This document shows positions 1 to 7,781 of a stretch of DNA of 8,876 nt, piece by piece. The DNA is taken from assembly GCA_903899865.1 (NCBI GenBank), contig CAIUKZ010000121.1:1-8876 (forward strand), read 5' to 3'. A program made the translations under genes and the position numbers. This DNA is from an uncultured Bacteroidales bacterium. Lineage in GTDB: Bacteria; Bacteroidota; Bacteroidia; Bacteroidales; Paludibacteraceae. A model generated the notes under the pieces. The model had not been told where the DNA came from. It did not search any database and saw nothing but the letters and a program-made list of their open reading frames with translations. The stretch's first letter is position 1. Every line of letters starts with the position of its first letter.

Positions 1-1173
1 GTACAACTTCTAGCTAAGCAATTAGGTGTAAAACTAAAGGTATCTATTGCTAAAAACGAAGATGAACTTACAAAGCTTCTTAGTGATCGAAAAATTGATC
101 TCGCAGCCCACAATATCATAGAAACCAAAGCATTAAAAAGGAGTTACACATTTGTATTTCCTCAGGCTAACACATATCAGGTGTTAGTGCAGAACAGTGG
201 AGCAGAACGCATCGGAGAGATGAAAGAGCTGGATGGCAAAACCATAACGGTAAAAGAAAATAGTATATTTCACCAACGTTTAAAATCAATCAATGATGAA
301 ATCGGTGGAAATATAAAAATTGAAATCGCACCTGACTCTGTTACAGACGAAGAGCTGATAGACATGGTAGGTAATAAGAAAATCCAATATACACTTGCCT
401 ACCGAAACACTGGAATGCTTTACAAATCCTACCACAAAAACCTAGATTGCCATTTTCAGCTAGGATTTGCACAAAAAAATGGATGGCTAATCAATGCTAA
501 TTGCCCATTGCTAGAGCAGGCTATAAATGAGTGGGCAGATAATGCCACAACTGCTGTTTACAAAGAGCGTTTGTCATTGAAGTATTGGCAAAAAAGTCCT
601 TATTTTTCACTCCGCCATGTGTCAATCCCCAAAGGTGCTCTGTCGCCATACGATGCACACTTCAAAAAATACGCAAAAGACATTGATTGGGACTGGCGCC
701 TATTGGCAGCTATCGCTTTTCAGGAATCACGGTTTGATAAATCAGAAGTATCGTGGGCAGGAGCAGCAGGATTAATGCAACTGATGCCCAGAACTGCAGC
801 CAACTTTGGACTAGATAAACAGACCGTTTTCGTACCAGAGATGAACATCGAAGCAGGTGTGCAATACATCAAAAGTTTGAACCTACTATTTCGAAAAATT
901 GAGAATAAGGAAGAGCGAATAAAATTCATACTTGCCAGTTACAATTCAGGACCATCGCATGTGTTTGACGCCATTGCATTAGCAAAAAAATATGGTAAAG
1001 ACCCATCCACGTGGTTTGATAATGTGGCCTATTACTTAGAGAAAGAAAATGAACCAGAATACTACCAAGACCCGGTGGTCAAATACGGTAGATTCCGAAG
1101 CAAAGAAACACTTCGATATGTAGAAAACACGCTTGAAACTTATGAAAATTACAAAGCAAAAAAATCGAAATAA
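1..1173 (+). CDS. MltF-like membrane-bound lytic murein transglycosylase, 5' end missing
   Basis: Lytic transglycosylases of this type cleave the MurNAc-GlcNAc bond of peptidoglycan in the periplasm, leaving a 1,6-anhydro end. The frame is open from base 1, so the true start, with the expected signal peptide or lipobox, lies left of the window; the GTG at 181 is internal. Of the 390 visible residues, about 1-180 match a type-3 solute-binding fold (DRKIDLAAHNI, then a DGKTITVKENS segment). Residues about 215-390 are an SLT domain: catalytic Glu242 in FQESRF, GLMQ at 257-260, the NIEAGVQYI segment, and LASYNSG at 311-317. The C-terminal segment with DPSTWFDNV and YGRFRSKETLRYVE also fits MltF. 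Complete MltF proteins are roughly 450-500 aa, so perhaps 60-100 residues are missing. The next gene, serB, begins 85 bases downstream with no visible terminator between. The family is certain; equivalence to E. coli MltF is likely but inferred. Confidence 0.93.
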   Translation, partial: VQLLAKQLGVKLKVSIAKNEDELTKLLSDRKIDLAAHNIIETKALKRSYTFVFPQANTYQVLVQNSGAERIGEMKELDGKTITVKENSIFHQRLKSINDEIGGNIKIEIAPDSVTDEELIDMVGNKKIQYTLAYRNTGMLYKSYHKNLDCHFQLGFAQKNGWLINANCPLLEQAINEWADNATTAVYKERLSLKYWQKSPYFSLRHVSIPKGALSPYDAHFKKYAKDIDWDWRLLAAIAFQESRFDKSEVSWAGAAGLMQLMPRTAANFGLDKQTVFVPEMNIEAGVQYIKSLNLLFRKIENKEERIKFILASYNSGPSHVFDAIALAKKYGKDPSTWFDNVAYYLEKENEPEYYQDPVVKYGRFRSKETLRYVENTLETYENYKAKKSK

Positions 1174-1258
1174 TTATGTTGAACAAATGCATTAAGCAGG
1201 CGTTAAATAATTGTCAATCATAAATAACAAATTACACTATCAACACACAAAGAAAAAA

Positions 1259-2503
1259 ATGACTATGCCAAACAGCGAAATTATCCTAATCAGTATCTCA
1301 GGAGAAGACAAACCAGGTGTTACAACAGCCGTAACGAATATTTTAGGGGTGTACAATGCCACCATTTTAGATATTGGTCAAGCAGACATTCATCAAACGC
1401 TATCATTAGGCATACTCTTTAAAGTTGCTAATGCCACTGAGTCGGGTAATATCTTGAAAGAAGTCCTGTTTAAGTGTACTGAGCTGAATCTTTCGGTACG
1501 ATTCACCCCCATCACCGAAGAACGATACACCAGTTGGGTAAACAGGCAGGGTAAAAACAGACATATCGTGACAGTACTTGGCAAAGTAATAAGTGCAAAA
1601 CATCTTTCGATAGTGACAAACTCCATCTTGGAACAAAGCCTAAACATCGATTCCATCAAGCGCCTTACGGGAAGATTACCACTTAATGCTGAAGATTCTT
1701 TAACCGATCAAAAAGCATGCATTGAATTATCTGTACGTGGTGACCTAAAAGACAAAAGTAAGCTTTCTGCCGAATTCTTAAAATTCTCAAGCGAACTAGG
1801 CATAGACATTTCGTTTCAAAAGGACGATATGTTCCGAAGAAATCGTCGACTTATCTGCTTCGATATGGATTCTACACTGATCAAAACCGAAGTGATAGAT
1901 GAACTGGCAGACCGTGCTGGCGTAGGCGAACAAGTACGAGCCATCACTGAGGCAGCCATGAGGGGGGAAATTGATTTTTCGGAAAGTTTCAAACAGCGAG
2001 TAGCATTGCTCAAAGGATTGGATGAAAGTGTTATGGAACAAATAGCGCTCACTCTACCTATTATGGAAGGTGCTTTCCGACTGATGTCTATTCTCAAAAA
2101 ATGTGGAATTAAAATAGCCATTCTTTCGGGAGGATTTACCTATTTTGGCAACTACCTGAAAAAACTTTTTGACGTTGACTATGTGTATGCCAATGAACTG
2201 GAAATAGTAGATGGAAAACTGACAGGAAACTACATCGGCGACATTGTTGATGGAAAAAGAAAAGCCGAATTGCTAAGACTAATCGCTCAAGTCGAAAAAA
2301 TTGATTTGGCACAGGTGATAGCTGTGGGCGATGGAGCGAATGATCTACCGATGCTTAATCTCGCTGGGCTAGGAATAGCATTTCATGCAAAACCAACCGT
2401 CAAAGAAAATGCCCAACAATCCATTTCTACTATTGGACTAGATGGAGTACTCTATTTCTTAGGATTCAGAGACATTCATATTGATGAAACTACAAATGGA
2501 TGA
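1259..2503 (+). CDS. serB: Phosphoserine phosphatase SerB with tandem ACT domains
   Basis: Catalyses the last step of L-serine synthesis, hydrolysing O-phospho-L-serine to serine and phosphate in the cytoplasm with Mg2+. I chose the ATG at 1259 (414 aa) over the upstream in-frame TTG at 1211: the extra 16 residues are not ACT-like, and the ATG follows an A-rich tract typical of Bacteroidota starts. Residues about 7-80 are a first ACT domain (ISISGEDKPGV) and about 102-180 a second, weaker one starting at HIVTVLG; ACT domains commonly bind amino acids, so serine feedback is plausible. The HAD phosphatase domain fills the rest. It has motif I DMDST with nucleophile Asp202 and acid/base Asp204, motif II SGGF from Ser290, a conserved Lys near 335, and GDGAND at 357-362 with the Mg2+-binding aspartates. 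All catalytic residues are present, so it should be active. The next gene starts 6 bases after its stop, indicating an operon. Confidence 0.96.
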   Translation: MTMPNSEIILISISGEDKPGVTTAVTNILGVYNATILDIGQADIHQTLSLGILFKVANATESGNILKEVLFKCTELNLSVRFTPITEERYTSWVNRQGKNRHIVTVLGKVISAKHLSIVTNSILEQSLNIDSIKRLTGRLPLNAEDSLTDQKACIELSVRGDLKDKSKLSAEFLKFSSELGIDISFQKDDMFRRNRRLICFDMDSTLIKTEVIDELADRAGVGEQVRAITEAAMRGEIDFSESFKQRVALLKGLDESVMEQIALTLPIMEGAFRLMSILKKCGIKIAILSGGFTYFGNYLKKLFDVDYVYANELEIVDGKLTGNYIGDIVDGKRKAELLRLIAQVEKIDLAQVIAVGDGANDLPMLNLAGLGIAFHAKPTVKENAQQSISTIGLDGVLYFLGFRDIHIDETTNG

Positions 2504-2509
2504 TTTATA

Positions 2510-3160
2510 ATGAAACACGCCATAGTTATAGGCTCATCTGGTATGGTGGGTACACAACTCATCAACCAGTTGAGTCTCACCAATGAATTTTCGCAGATTA
2601 CTTCATTGGTGAGACGACCTACTGGCATCACTCACCCTAAACTGAAAGAACACATCGTTGACTTCGAACGCATAGAGCAGTATGCTCATCTGATTCAGGG
2701 CGATGTGCTGTTTTCTACTCTAGGCACCACACTGGCCAAAGCCAAAACCAAAGAAGCGCAATACAAAGTCGATTTTCACTATCAGTATCAAGTTGCTCGG
2801 CTAGCTTCTGCTAACGGAATACCGACTTATGTATTGGTGTCTTCCACAGGTGCCAACGCCTCATCCAAAAACTTTTATCTGAGAATGAAAGGCGAACTGG
2901 ATGATGCTGTGCAACAACTGTCATTTAAGAACATCACCATCCTCCGGCCAGGTCAGCTGGATGGTGACCGGCAAGAGAAAAGACTGGGCGAACTCATCGG
3001 TCTTCTGTTTATGCATTCCCTCAACAAACTCGGATTACTTACCTCATACCGACCCATCCAAGCATCCATAGTGGCAAAAGCCATGCTCAATGGTGCCAAG
3101 CTGAGTGGCACAAATATCGTTGCACTTGATAAAGTCTTTGATTTGGCGGAAAAAGAATAG
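2510..3160 (+). CDS. Small Rossmann-fold NAD(P)-binding protein (atypical SDR / HTATIP2-like oxidoreductase)
   Basis: A 216-aa cytoplasmic protein beginning with a dinucleotide-binding beta-alpha-beta unit: the glycine-rich motif GSSGMVG is at residues 8-14. It continues with STLGTT, a strand ending LVSSTGAN (Ser111/Ser112), and YLRMK at 123-127, which fits the SDR YxxxK pattern. ILRPGQLDGDR follows, the usual position of the substrate-side loop in atypical SDRs. The length and layout fit the short NAD(P)H-binding family that includes eukaryotic HTATIP2/TIP30 and many bacterial proteins annotated only as oxidoreductase. I do not recognise a specific substrate. The ATG is 6 bases after the serB stop, so the two are probably translated from one mRNA; that does not prove a role in serine metabolism. 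No terminator is visible after it. The cofactor-binding fold is secure and catalytic activity likely; the reaction is unknown. Confidence 0.88.
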   Translation: MKHAIVIGSSGMVGTQLINQLSLTNEFSQITSLVRRPTGITHPKLKEHIVDFERIEQYAHLIQGDVLFSTLGTTLAKAKTKEAQYKVDFHYQYQVARLASANGIPTYVLVSSTGANASSKNFYLRMKGELDDAVQQLSFKNITILRPGQLDGDRQEKRLGELIGLLFMHSLNKLGLLTSYRPIQASIVAKAMLNGAKLSGTNIVALDKVFDLAEKE

Positions 3161-3305
3161 TATCAGTTCTCACCTAACCTAATTTGTCACTCAAAGGAGT
3201 ACATTTACACCTAAAACTCAACATCACAAGCTAATAGGCAGCAATATTTATTCAATTTAATCTGATTTTTAACACAAAAACAAGAAGTCGTTTTAGAAAA
3301 AGTAC

Positions 3306-3313
3306 TATATTTG
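3306..3313 (+). promoter_or_regulatory. Bacteroidota-type -7 promoter element for the lipoprotein gene
   Basis: The octamer TATATTTG matches the Bacteroidota primary-sigma -7 consensus TAnnTTTG exactly. It lies 35 bases before the ATG at 3349, which predicts a short leader of about 30 nt. I do not see a clear TTTG-type -33 element at the expected distance, so the match rests on one box plus position. The rest of the 188-base gap from 3161 holds no gene and no evident hairpin. Confidence 0.55.
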
Positions 3314-3348
3314 GCGCATCAGTACTAACCTTATCAACAAAAACGATT

Positions 3349-4554
3349 ATGAAAGTAAAACATTTATTTCTCCCTATGGTGTCCTTGTGCCTTGTCACAA
3401 CAAGTTGTAAAAACTCCACTCAACAGACTGAACCAGAAGTTGTTTCTACCAATGTCAAAAGTGAGTTAACCTCATCGTCATCTGAAACCAGCTCAACACT
3501 CAACACCATTCTGAGTTCCAATCTTTACTCAGTCATTCAGGCATCTGAAACAAGCTCTCCAAATTTAGTAGTAATTCACAAAGCTCCGAGATTAGAAACT
3601 ACAGCAACAACTTCTCCTTTCAACCCTGATTCAATGGTAATTTCGTTATCAACCATAACAGGAACCTACGAGTTTTGTAAGAAAGACTCAATACCTTTCA
3701 AAGGATTGGAGTTAGCCTACCCGCAAGCAAGTTGGCCAATACACTTCAAAAAAACTGCCAACACACCTGCAGATGCGTTTGTGCTAAACTACAACAGTTA
3801 CCGATTGAAACACACCCAATATATCTTGGCTGATACCTTAAAGTCAACTGTGAATGATCATTCCATCAAAGTCAGTGATTTATTCATCTCCATCTACAAA
3901 CAGGGTACGCCGAATGAGCAAGATAGCCTAAGACTTACTTCGTCAATTTCTGTAAATGGCAATTTGGCTGGAACGCACACCAGCAGATTTGGAGTAAAAG
4001 GTAAAGTGCCTAGATATGCCCTTTCGCAATATACCTTGCCTAATGGTGTGATTTTAAAAGCTGAGGCAGTATCAAAAGATACAGTCGGGTCAGTAACTTA
4101 TACATTGATTAATTCATCCAACAAAACTGTTTTCTCAGAACAGTTCATCGGAAAGAAAACAAATATTAATGACACCAATGCCGTAGAACGATACTATGCC
4201 TTGACTTTCGGAAAAGTGAAGCTAGCTCGTATCACCAATTCCAACAAAACTCAATCATTTAAAGTGTATTTGAATGGCGTAGAACAAACTAAGGCTACCG
4301 TTTCATTCTCTGTGACCAAGACTGTGTCTGTCACCAACTCCGAAGCTAGCACTAACGAGTTTGATATTACCATCAAATTTGATGATAATTCTACTGCATC
4401 ATTGTCTTCTTTGGCAGGGACAAACACATTGCCTAAATTGCGAAAAATATTCACGGACATATTTAAAAACAAGTTTGGTACTGATTTCGTACTCAACTGT
4501 GCTCTCGAAGTATGGAAAGAAAACACCTTTGGTGTAAGACCTGAAATAAAATAA
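3349..4554 (+). CDS. Predicted secreted lipoprotein of unknown function
   Basis: A 401-aa protein that I cannot assign to a named family. The N-terminus has Lys residues followed by a hydrophobic stretch and LVTTSCKNS, a plausible signal-peptidase-II site with the lipidated residue at Cys20. The residues before Cys are a loose lipobox, which is common in Bacteroidota. No acidic K-D/E-D/E export signal follows the Cys, so I would not predict surface exposure from this. Residues about 38-80 are a Ser/Thr-rich linker. The remainder, from about 85, alternates short hydrophobic and polar strands (DSLRLTSSISVNGNLAG, VTYTLINSSNKTVF), suggesting a beta-rich periplasmic or envelope domain. It ends with a more helical, mixed segment (LPKLRKIFTDIFKNKFG). 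The gene stands alone, with its own promoter-like box upstream and a strong terminator immediately after, so it is probably monocistronic. Lipoprotein status is likely; no function can be proposed. Confidence 0.82.
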   Translation: MKVKHLFLPMVSLCLVTTSCKNSTQQTEPEVVSTNVKSELTSSSSETSSTLNTILSSNLYSVIQASETSSPNLVVIHKAPRLETTATTSPFNPDSMVISLSTITGTYEFCKKDSIPFKGLELAYPQASWPIHFKKTANTPADAFVLNYNSYRLKHTQYILADTLKSTVNDHSIKVSDLFISIYKQGTPNEQDSLRLTSSISVNGNLAGTHTSRFGVKGKVPRYALSQYTLPNGVILKAEAVSKDTVGSVTYTLINSSNKTVFSEQFIGKKTNINDTNAVERYYALTFGKVKLARITNSNKTQSFKVYLNGVEQTKATVSFSVTKTVSVTNSEASTNEFDITIKFDDNSTASLSSLAGTNTLPKLRKIFTDIFKNKFGTDFVLNCALEVWKENTFGVRPEIK

Positions 4555-4571
4555 AGAGAAAGAACATAGAT

Positions 4572-4603
4572 AAAAAAAGGGAGGCAAATGCTTCCCTTTT
4601 TTT
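4572..4603 (+). terminator. Intrinsic terminator after the lipoprotein gene, possibly bidirectional
   Basis: GGGAGGC at 4579-4585 pairs with GCTTCCC at 4590-4596 around an AAAT loop, with one G-T wobble. The stem is extended by seven A's before (4572-4578) and seven T's after (4597-4603). This gives up to 14 paired positions and a U-tract directly after the GC-rich stem. It begins 17 bases after the stop at 4554. The A tract on the other side means it could also stop transcription from the right, though no - strand gene needs it here. Confidence 0.9.
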
Positions 4604-4692
4604 ATGTGAATATCCTTCATCTGGCACATCTGCAAATCGACCCACCACACCCGTCATGACAGTCAAGACAATTTTGAAATGAATACAAATAT

Positions 4693-4728
4693 TTAATTAT
4701 CAGACAAATAACTGCAACAGATAATTAA
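4693..4728. repeat. 9-bp perfect inverted repeat, possible operator
   Basis: TTAATTATC at 4693-4701 is the exact reverse complement of GATAATTAA at 4720-4728, separated by 18 bases. The arms are about 27 bp apart, between two and three helical turns. The repeat lies about 56 bases upstream of the -7 box at 4784, a position where an activator or repressor of the receptor gene could bind. Both arms are AT-rich, so chance is a real alternative. It does not look like a Fur box. Confidence 0.35.
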
Positions 4729-4783
4729 TAAAAATGAAATGCTCACGTAACATACCTGTAACCAATATATCACATAACCCGAC

Positions 4784-4791
4784 TACTTTTG
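4784..4791 (+). promoter_or_regulatory. Bacteroidota-type -7 promoter element for the TonB receptor operon
   Basis: TACTTTTG matches TAnnTTTG exactly and lies 151 bases before the receptor ATG at 4943. If used, transcription would start near 4797 and give a leader of about 145 nt. I see no clear TTTG-type -33 element about 20 bases upstream, which may mean that an activator or alternative sigma factor is required, or that the match is fortuitous. Confidence 0.5.
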
Positions 4792-4814
4792 CGTCAAATT
4801 AATTCGACATACTC

Positions 4815-4830
4815 AAAATGGAGACATTTT
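4815..4830 (+). other. Small hairpin with GNRA-type loop in the receptor leader
   Basis: AAAATG (4815-4820) and CATTTT (4825-4830) are perfectly complementary and enclose GAGA, which fits the stable GNRA tetraloop pattern with a G-C closing pair. The stem has only one G-C pair, so it would be weak alone. It lies about 20 nt into the predicted transcript. Confidence 0.3.
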
Positions 4831-4834
4831 ATTC

Positions 4835-4866
4835 CTGACTACAAAAATTACCCATCATTTTGTCAG
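4835..4866 (+). other. Second leader hairpin with a 3-nt bulge
   Basis: ACAAAA (4841-4846) pairs with TTTTGT (4858-4863). After a three-base bulge (4838-4840), CTG (4835-4837) pairs with CAG (4864-4866), giving 9 paired positions and an 11-base loop. No U-tract follows, so it is not an intrinsic terminator. It sits only 4 bases after the first leader hairpin, so the two could stack. Confidence 0.3.
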
Positions 4867-4942
4867 ATTCCTCAAAAAAGATAAACAATTAAGTTCTCTC
4901 ATATCTACATCATACAATTACACAAGATTCACTTACATTACA

Positions 4943-7735
4943 ATGACGAAGTATTTATTTATCCTCCTACTTTCATTTACATTTACCCTCAGTTTAAGCG
5001 CTTCCAAAATCAAAGGGGTGATTATCGACAAAGAAACCAACGAACCACTCATAGGTGCAATCGTAAAAATCAATGAGTTAAATACTGGAACTGTAACTGG
5101 ACTTGATGGAAGTTTCAAAATAAAACACCTACCAAAAGGGGTTTACACAATTTCTGTTACCCACATTGGCTACGAAGCTAGCACATTGCAGTTGAACACT
5201 GAGGAAAAAGATGAAATTGAAGATGAATTAATCATCAGCCTTGGTCCAAACACCAAAAGCCTGCATGAAGTAGAAGTAGTCGGTCATGCCGATAAAAGTA
5301 CAGAAGTTTCGGCTAGACTCTCTGAGCGAGAAAGTCCAAATCTGCTAAATGTTACTAGTGCTAGCGCCATCCAGCTGTCTCCAGACTTGGAAGTAGCAAG
5401 TGTCATCCAACGGATGTCGGGTGTCACTCTCGACCGAAGCTCGAGCAAAGGCAATGAATATGCCATCTTGAGAGGGATGGACAAACGATATTCTTATACA
5501 TTGGTAAATGGAATAAAGATTCCCAGCACAGACGACAGACACAGATACATCAATTTGGACATTTTCCCATCAGATCTGGTCGATAGAATCGAAGTTTCTA
5601 AGGCACTTACCCCCAATATGGAAAGTGATGCTATTGCAGGTGCAGTGAATATTGTCATGAAAAATGCACCAGATAAACTATTAATCAAAGCAAATATTTC
5701 GAGCGGATACAATACCATTTTACATGACCATCCATTCAGATCGTTTAATTCGGATGCAATTTCGATATTGTCACCCTACGAAATAAATGGAAAAGAATAT
5801 GACGCCAAACCAAGCGATTTTACGAAAGCAAATTTGGACAATAACATTATTAAGCTCCCAGTGAATACAATAGTTGGTTTTGCTATTGGGAATCGATTTT
5901 TTGAAAAAAGACTTGGTTGGATTCTCGCTTTGAACTACAACAATACCTACAGGGGAAAAAGTAGTTTGATATTTGATAGTGAGCAGGCAAACAACAGCAC
6001 CAACCAATTTATCCTAACTGAAATAGAGCGCAGGTTTGATTACAGGCAACAAGAAAATATGGGCATACACAACAAAATTGATTTCGACATCAATCGGACA
6101 AATAGCATTAAAGCATATTTGGCTTATTTTAATAATCAAATTAAACAAAATAGGGAGTCAGATATTACCTCACTCCAATTTCAAAGTTATGTGCCATCTT
6201 TAGGCGAATCCGAAGGCTATATTAAAAACCGAAACGACTACAACATACAGTCATTGCTCACAACTACATTACAGGGCGATCATGGATTTTTCAACCAACA
6301 CCTTCACCTTAATTGGAGTGGTGTATATTCAAAAGCAACCAATCAGACTCCTGATCTTTCTACAATAACTTATGACAATTTTTTCAAAAATTCCCAGAGA
6401 CAACCACAATTTGTAAATTTTAGTGGAAGTACTCGAGAGTGGTTTCACAATTCCGACCTTGACAAAGCATTTTATGGGAACATTAAATACGTTGACAAGG
6501 TATTCGGTGGGAACCTTGAAATTTCAACAGGCTACCTGTACCGTGATAAAATTCGAAACAGTTTTGTAAATACTTACACCCTAATCCCTGTTGGACCTGT
6601 GAATGAACGAACAGCGAAAGGAGTAGATTGGACAAACTATTCCGACATCAACTGGACAATCAAAAACCCCAAAGGTGCTGTAAATGAGGCGGGCACATTC
6701 AATGCCTATGAAAATGACAGAGCTGTTTACGGAATGATTCAATATCAAATACATCCCATTCGAATAATAGGGGGACTTAGGCATGAGCAAGCGAATCAAG
6801 GATATGACCTTTTATTCCATAATCCTTTTCTTGACAAATTTACACCTAATAATTATCAAAAAAAAGACAATAAGTACATTTATAATTTGCCTAGTGTAAA
6901 CATAGAATATACACTCCAAAACGGAAACATAAAAGGCTCGTATTACAAAGCAATTAACAAACCTGGATTTTTGGAAATTGTTCCGTTTGAAGATAACAGG
7001 GGTGAATTCGCTATCGTAGGTAATGAGAAATTGAGAAATGCAGTTGCCGAAAACTGTGATATCCGGTATCAATACTACCCTACCCAACTGGACCAAATAC
7101 TGATCGGAGGTTTTTACAAAAAAATCACAGACGCCATAGAAGAAGGTTTTATAAAGTACAATAGTGGAAAAAATGCACTCACTTTTCTGAATTCGAATGC
7201 TCTAGTTTACGGGTTTGAAATAGATGGAGTGAAATTCTTTAGAGAAATAGGTGTAAAATTCAATTACACATGGTCTCATTCACAAACAACATCCAACAAG
7301 AAGTACATCCAAAATGGAATTGTCAACAAGGACTCTACATACATCACAGCAGCAACACGTCCACTAGCTGGTCAGTCCGAGCACATTGCAAACATTTCAC
7401 TTTTATACAAAGGCTCGAACAATGGACTGAATGCTCAACTAGCAATGTCTTACAATAGCGACAGAATAATCAGAGTATCGTCCGACTTGAATGCTGACAG
7501 ATGGGAAAAAGGTATATTCCAATTAGACTTTTCGGCCGAAAAAAATTTCAAGTCAGGACTAAGCATTTTCATAAAAGCTCGTAACCTATTGAATAGCCAT
7601 GTTATTTGGTATGTGAAGCAACATGACGAATCAAACAACAAATTCCCATATCATGAAAATGATAAAATCACCACTATTGTACGAAATGAATACACGGGAA
7701 GTTCAGTTCTTATTGGATTGAGATACAAATTATAA
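4943..7735 (+). CDS. TonB-dependent outer-membrane receptor with N-terminal carboxypeptidase-D-like domain
   Basis: A 930-aa outer-membrane active transporter that would import a ligand using energy passed from the inner membrane by TonB-ExbBD. Residues 1-20 are a signal peptide, probably cut after SLSA. Residues about 23-100 form the CarboxypepD-regulatory-like beta-sandwich (IKGVIIDKETNEPLIGAIV, TGLDGSFKI, GYEAS) usual in Bacteroidota receptors. The plug, about 120-245, carries ILRGMDKRY (RG at 177-178), LVNGIKIPS, IEVSKALTPNMESDAIAGAVN, a pattern typical of the Xanthomonas/Caulobacter-type TonB receptors (TIGR01782-like) rather than of SusC. The rest is a roughly 670-residue 22-strand-type barrel ending VLIGLRYKL. 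The length is normal and the frame intact. There is no susD-like gene next to it; instead a secreted beta-helix protein starts 46 bases downstream, likely in the same operon. The ligand cannot be told; plant or algal glycans, siderophores or phosphorylated compounds are all possible. Confidence 0.94.
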   Translation: MTKYLFILLLSFTFTLSLSASKIKGVIIDKETNEPLIGAIVKINELNTGTVTGLDGSFKIKHLPKGVYTISVTHIGYEASTLQLNTEEKDEIEDELIISLGPNTKSLHEVEVVGHADKSTEVSARLSERESPNLLNVTSASAIQLSPDLEVASVIQRMSGVTLDRSSSKGNEYAILRGMDKRYSYTLVNGIKIPSTDDRHRYINLDIFPSDLVDRIEVSKALTPNMESDAIAGAVNIVMKNAPDKLLIKANISSGYNTILHDHPFRSFNSDAISILSPYEINGKEYDAKPSDFTKANLDNNIIKLPVNTIVGFAIGNRFFEKRLGWILALNYNNTYRGKSSLIFDSEQANNSTNQFILTEIERRFDYRQQENMGIHNKIDFDINRTNSIKAYLAYFNNQIKQNRESDITSLQFQSYVPSLGESEGYIKNRNDYNIQSLLTTTLQGDHGFFNQHLHLNWSGVYSKATNQTPDLSTITYDNFFKNSQRQPQFVNFSGSTREWFHNSDLDKAFYGNIKYVDKVFGGNLEISTGYLYRDKIRNSFVNTYTLIPVGPVNERTAKGVDWTNYSDINWTIKNPKGAVNEAGTFNAYENDRAVYGMIQYQIHPIRIIGGLRHEQANQGYDLLFHNPFLDKFTPNNYQKKDNKYIYNLPSVNIEYTLQNGNIKGSYYKAINKPGFLEIVPFEDNRGEFAIVGNEKLRNAVAENCDIRYQYYPTQLDQILIGGFYKKITDAIEEGFIKYNSGKNALTFLNSNALVYGFEIDGVKFFREIGVKFNYTWSHSQTTSNKKYIQNGIVNKDSTYITAATRPLAGQSEHIANISLLYKGSNNGLNAQLAMSYNSDRIIRVSSDLNADRWEKGIFQLDFSAEKNFKSGLSIFIKARNLLNSHVIWYVKQHDESNNKFPYHENDKITTIVRNEYTGSSVLIGLRYKL

Positions 7736-7781
7736 CACCAAAAATAAAAAACCACTACAATTAAAAAAAAGTAAAAGAATT

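Larger units (their letters stand above)
4604..4942. other. Non-coding regulatory stretch before the TonB-dependent receptor
   Basis: These 339 bases hold no credible gene on either strand. The sequence is very AT-rich. What can be seen is a 9-bp inverted repeat (4693-4728), a promoter-like octamer (4784-4791) and two short hairpins in the predicted leader (4815-4830 and 4835-4866), each listed separately. I recognise no riboswitch, tRNA or known small RNA. Confidence 0.75.

Noticed and set aside
181..183. GTG as the start of the transglycosylase gene
   Set aside because: The frame is open from base 1 and the 60 upstream codons encode recognisable solute-binding-domain sequence, so the gene begins outside the window.
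1211..1213. TTG as the serB start
   Set aside because: It adds 16 residues unlike an ACT domain; the ATG at 1259 has a better A-rich context and starts just before the first ACT strand.
3179..3186. CTAATTTG as a possible promoter -7 box
   Set aside because: It is one base off TAnnTTTG in register and lies far from the next start; the TATATTTG at 3306 is exact and closer.
3193..3199. Shine-Dalgarno-like AAAGGAG in the gap after the Rossmann gene
   Set aside because: No start codon with an open frame follows at a suitable distance, and the other genes here do not use Shine-Dalgarno sites.
4693..4728. Inverted repeat as a CRISPR unit or insertion-sequence end
   Set aside because: Only one pair of arms exists, with no repeated spacer units, no transposase and no target duplication.
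4818..4838. Six-codon reading frame in the receptor leader
   Set aside because: It is short, lies in the hairpin region, has no initiation signal and no codon run typical of attenuation peptides; chance explains it.
7270..7458. 62-codon + strand frame inside the receptor gene
   Set aside because: It overlaps well-supported barrel coding sequence in another frame and its translation resembles no protein.
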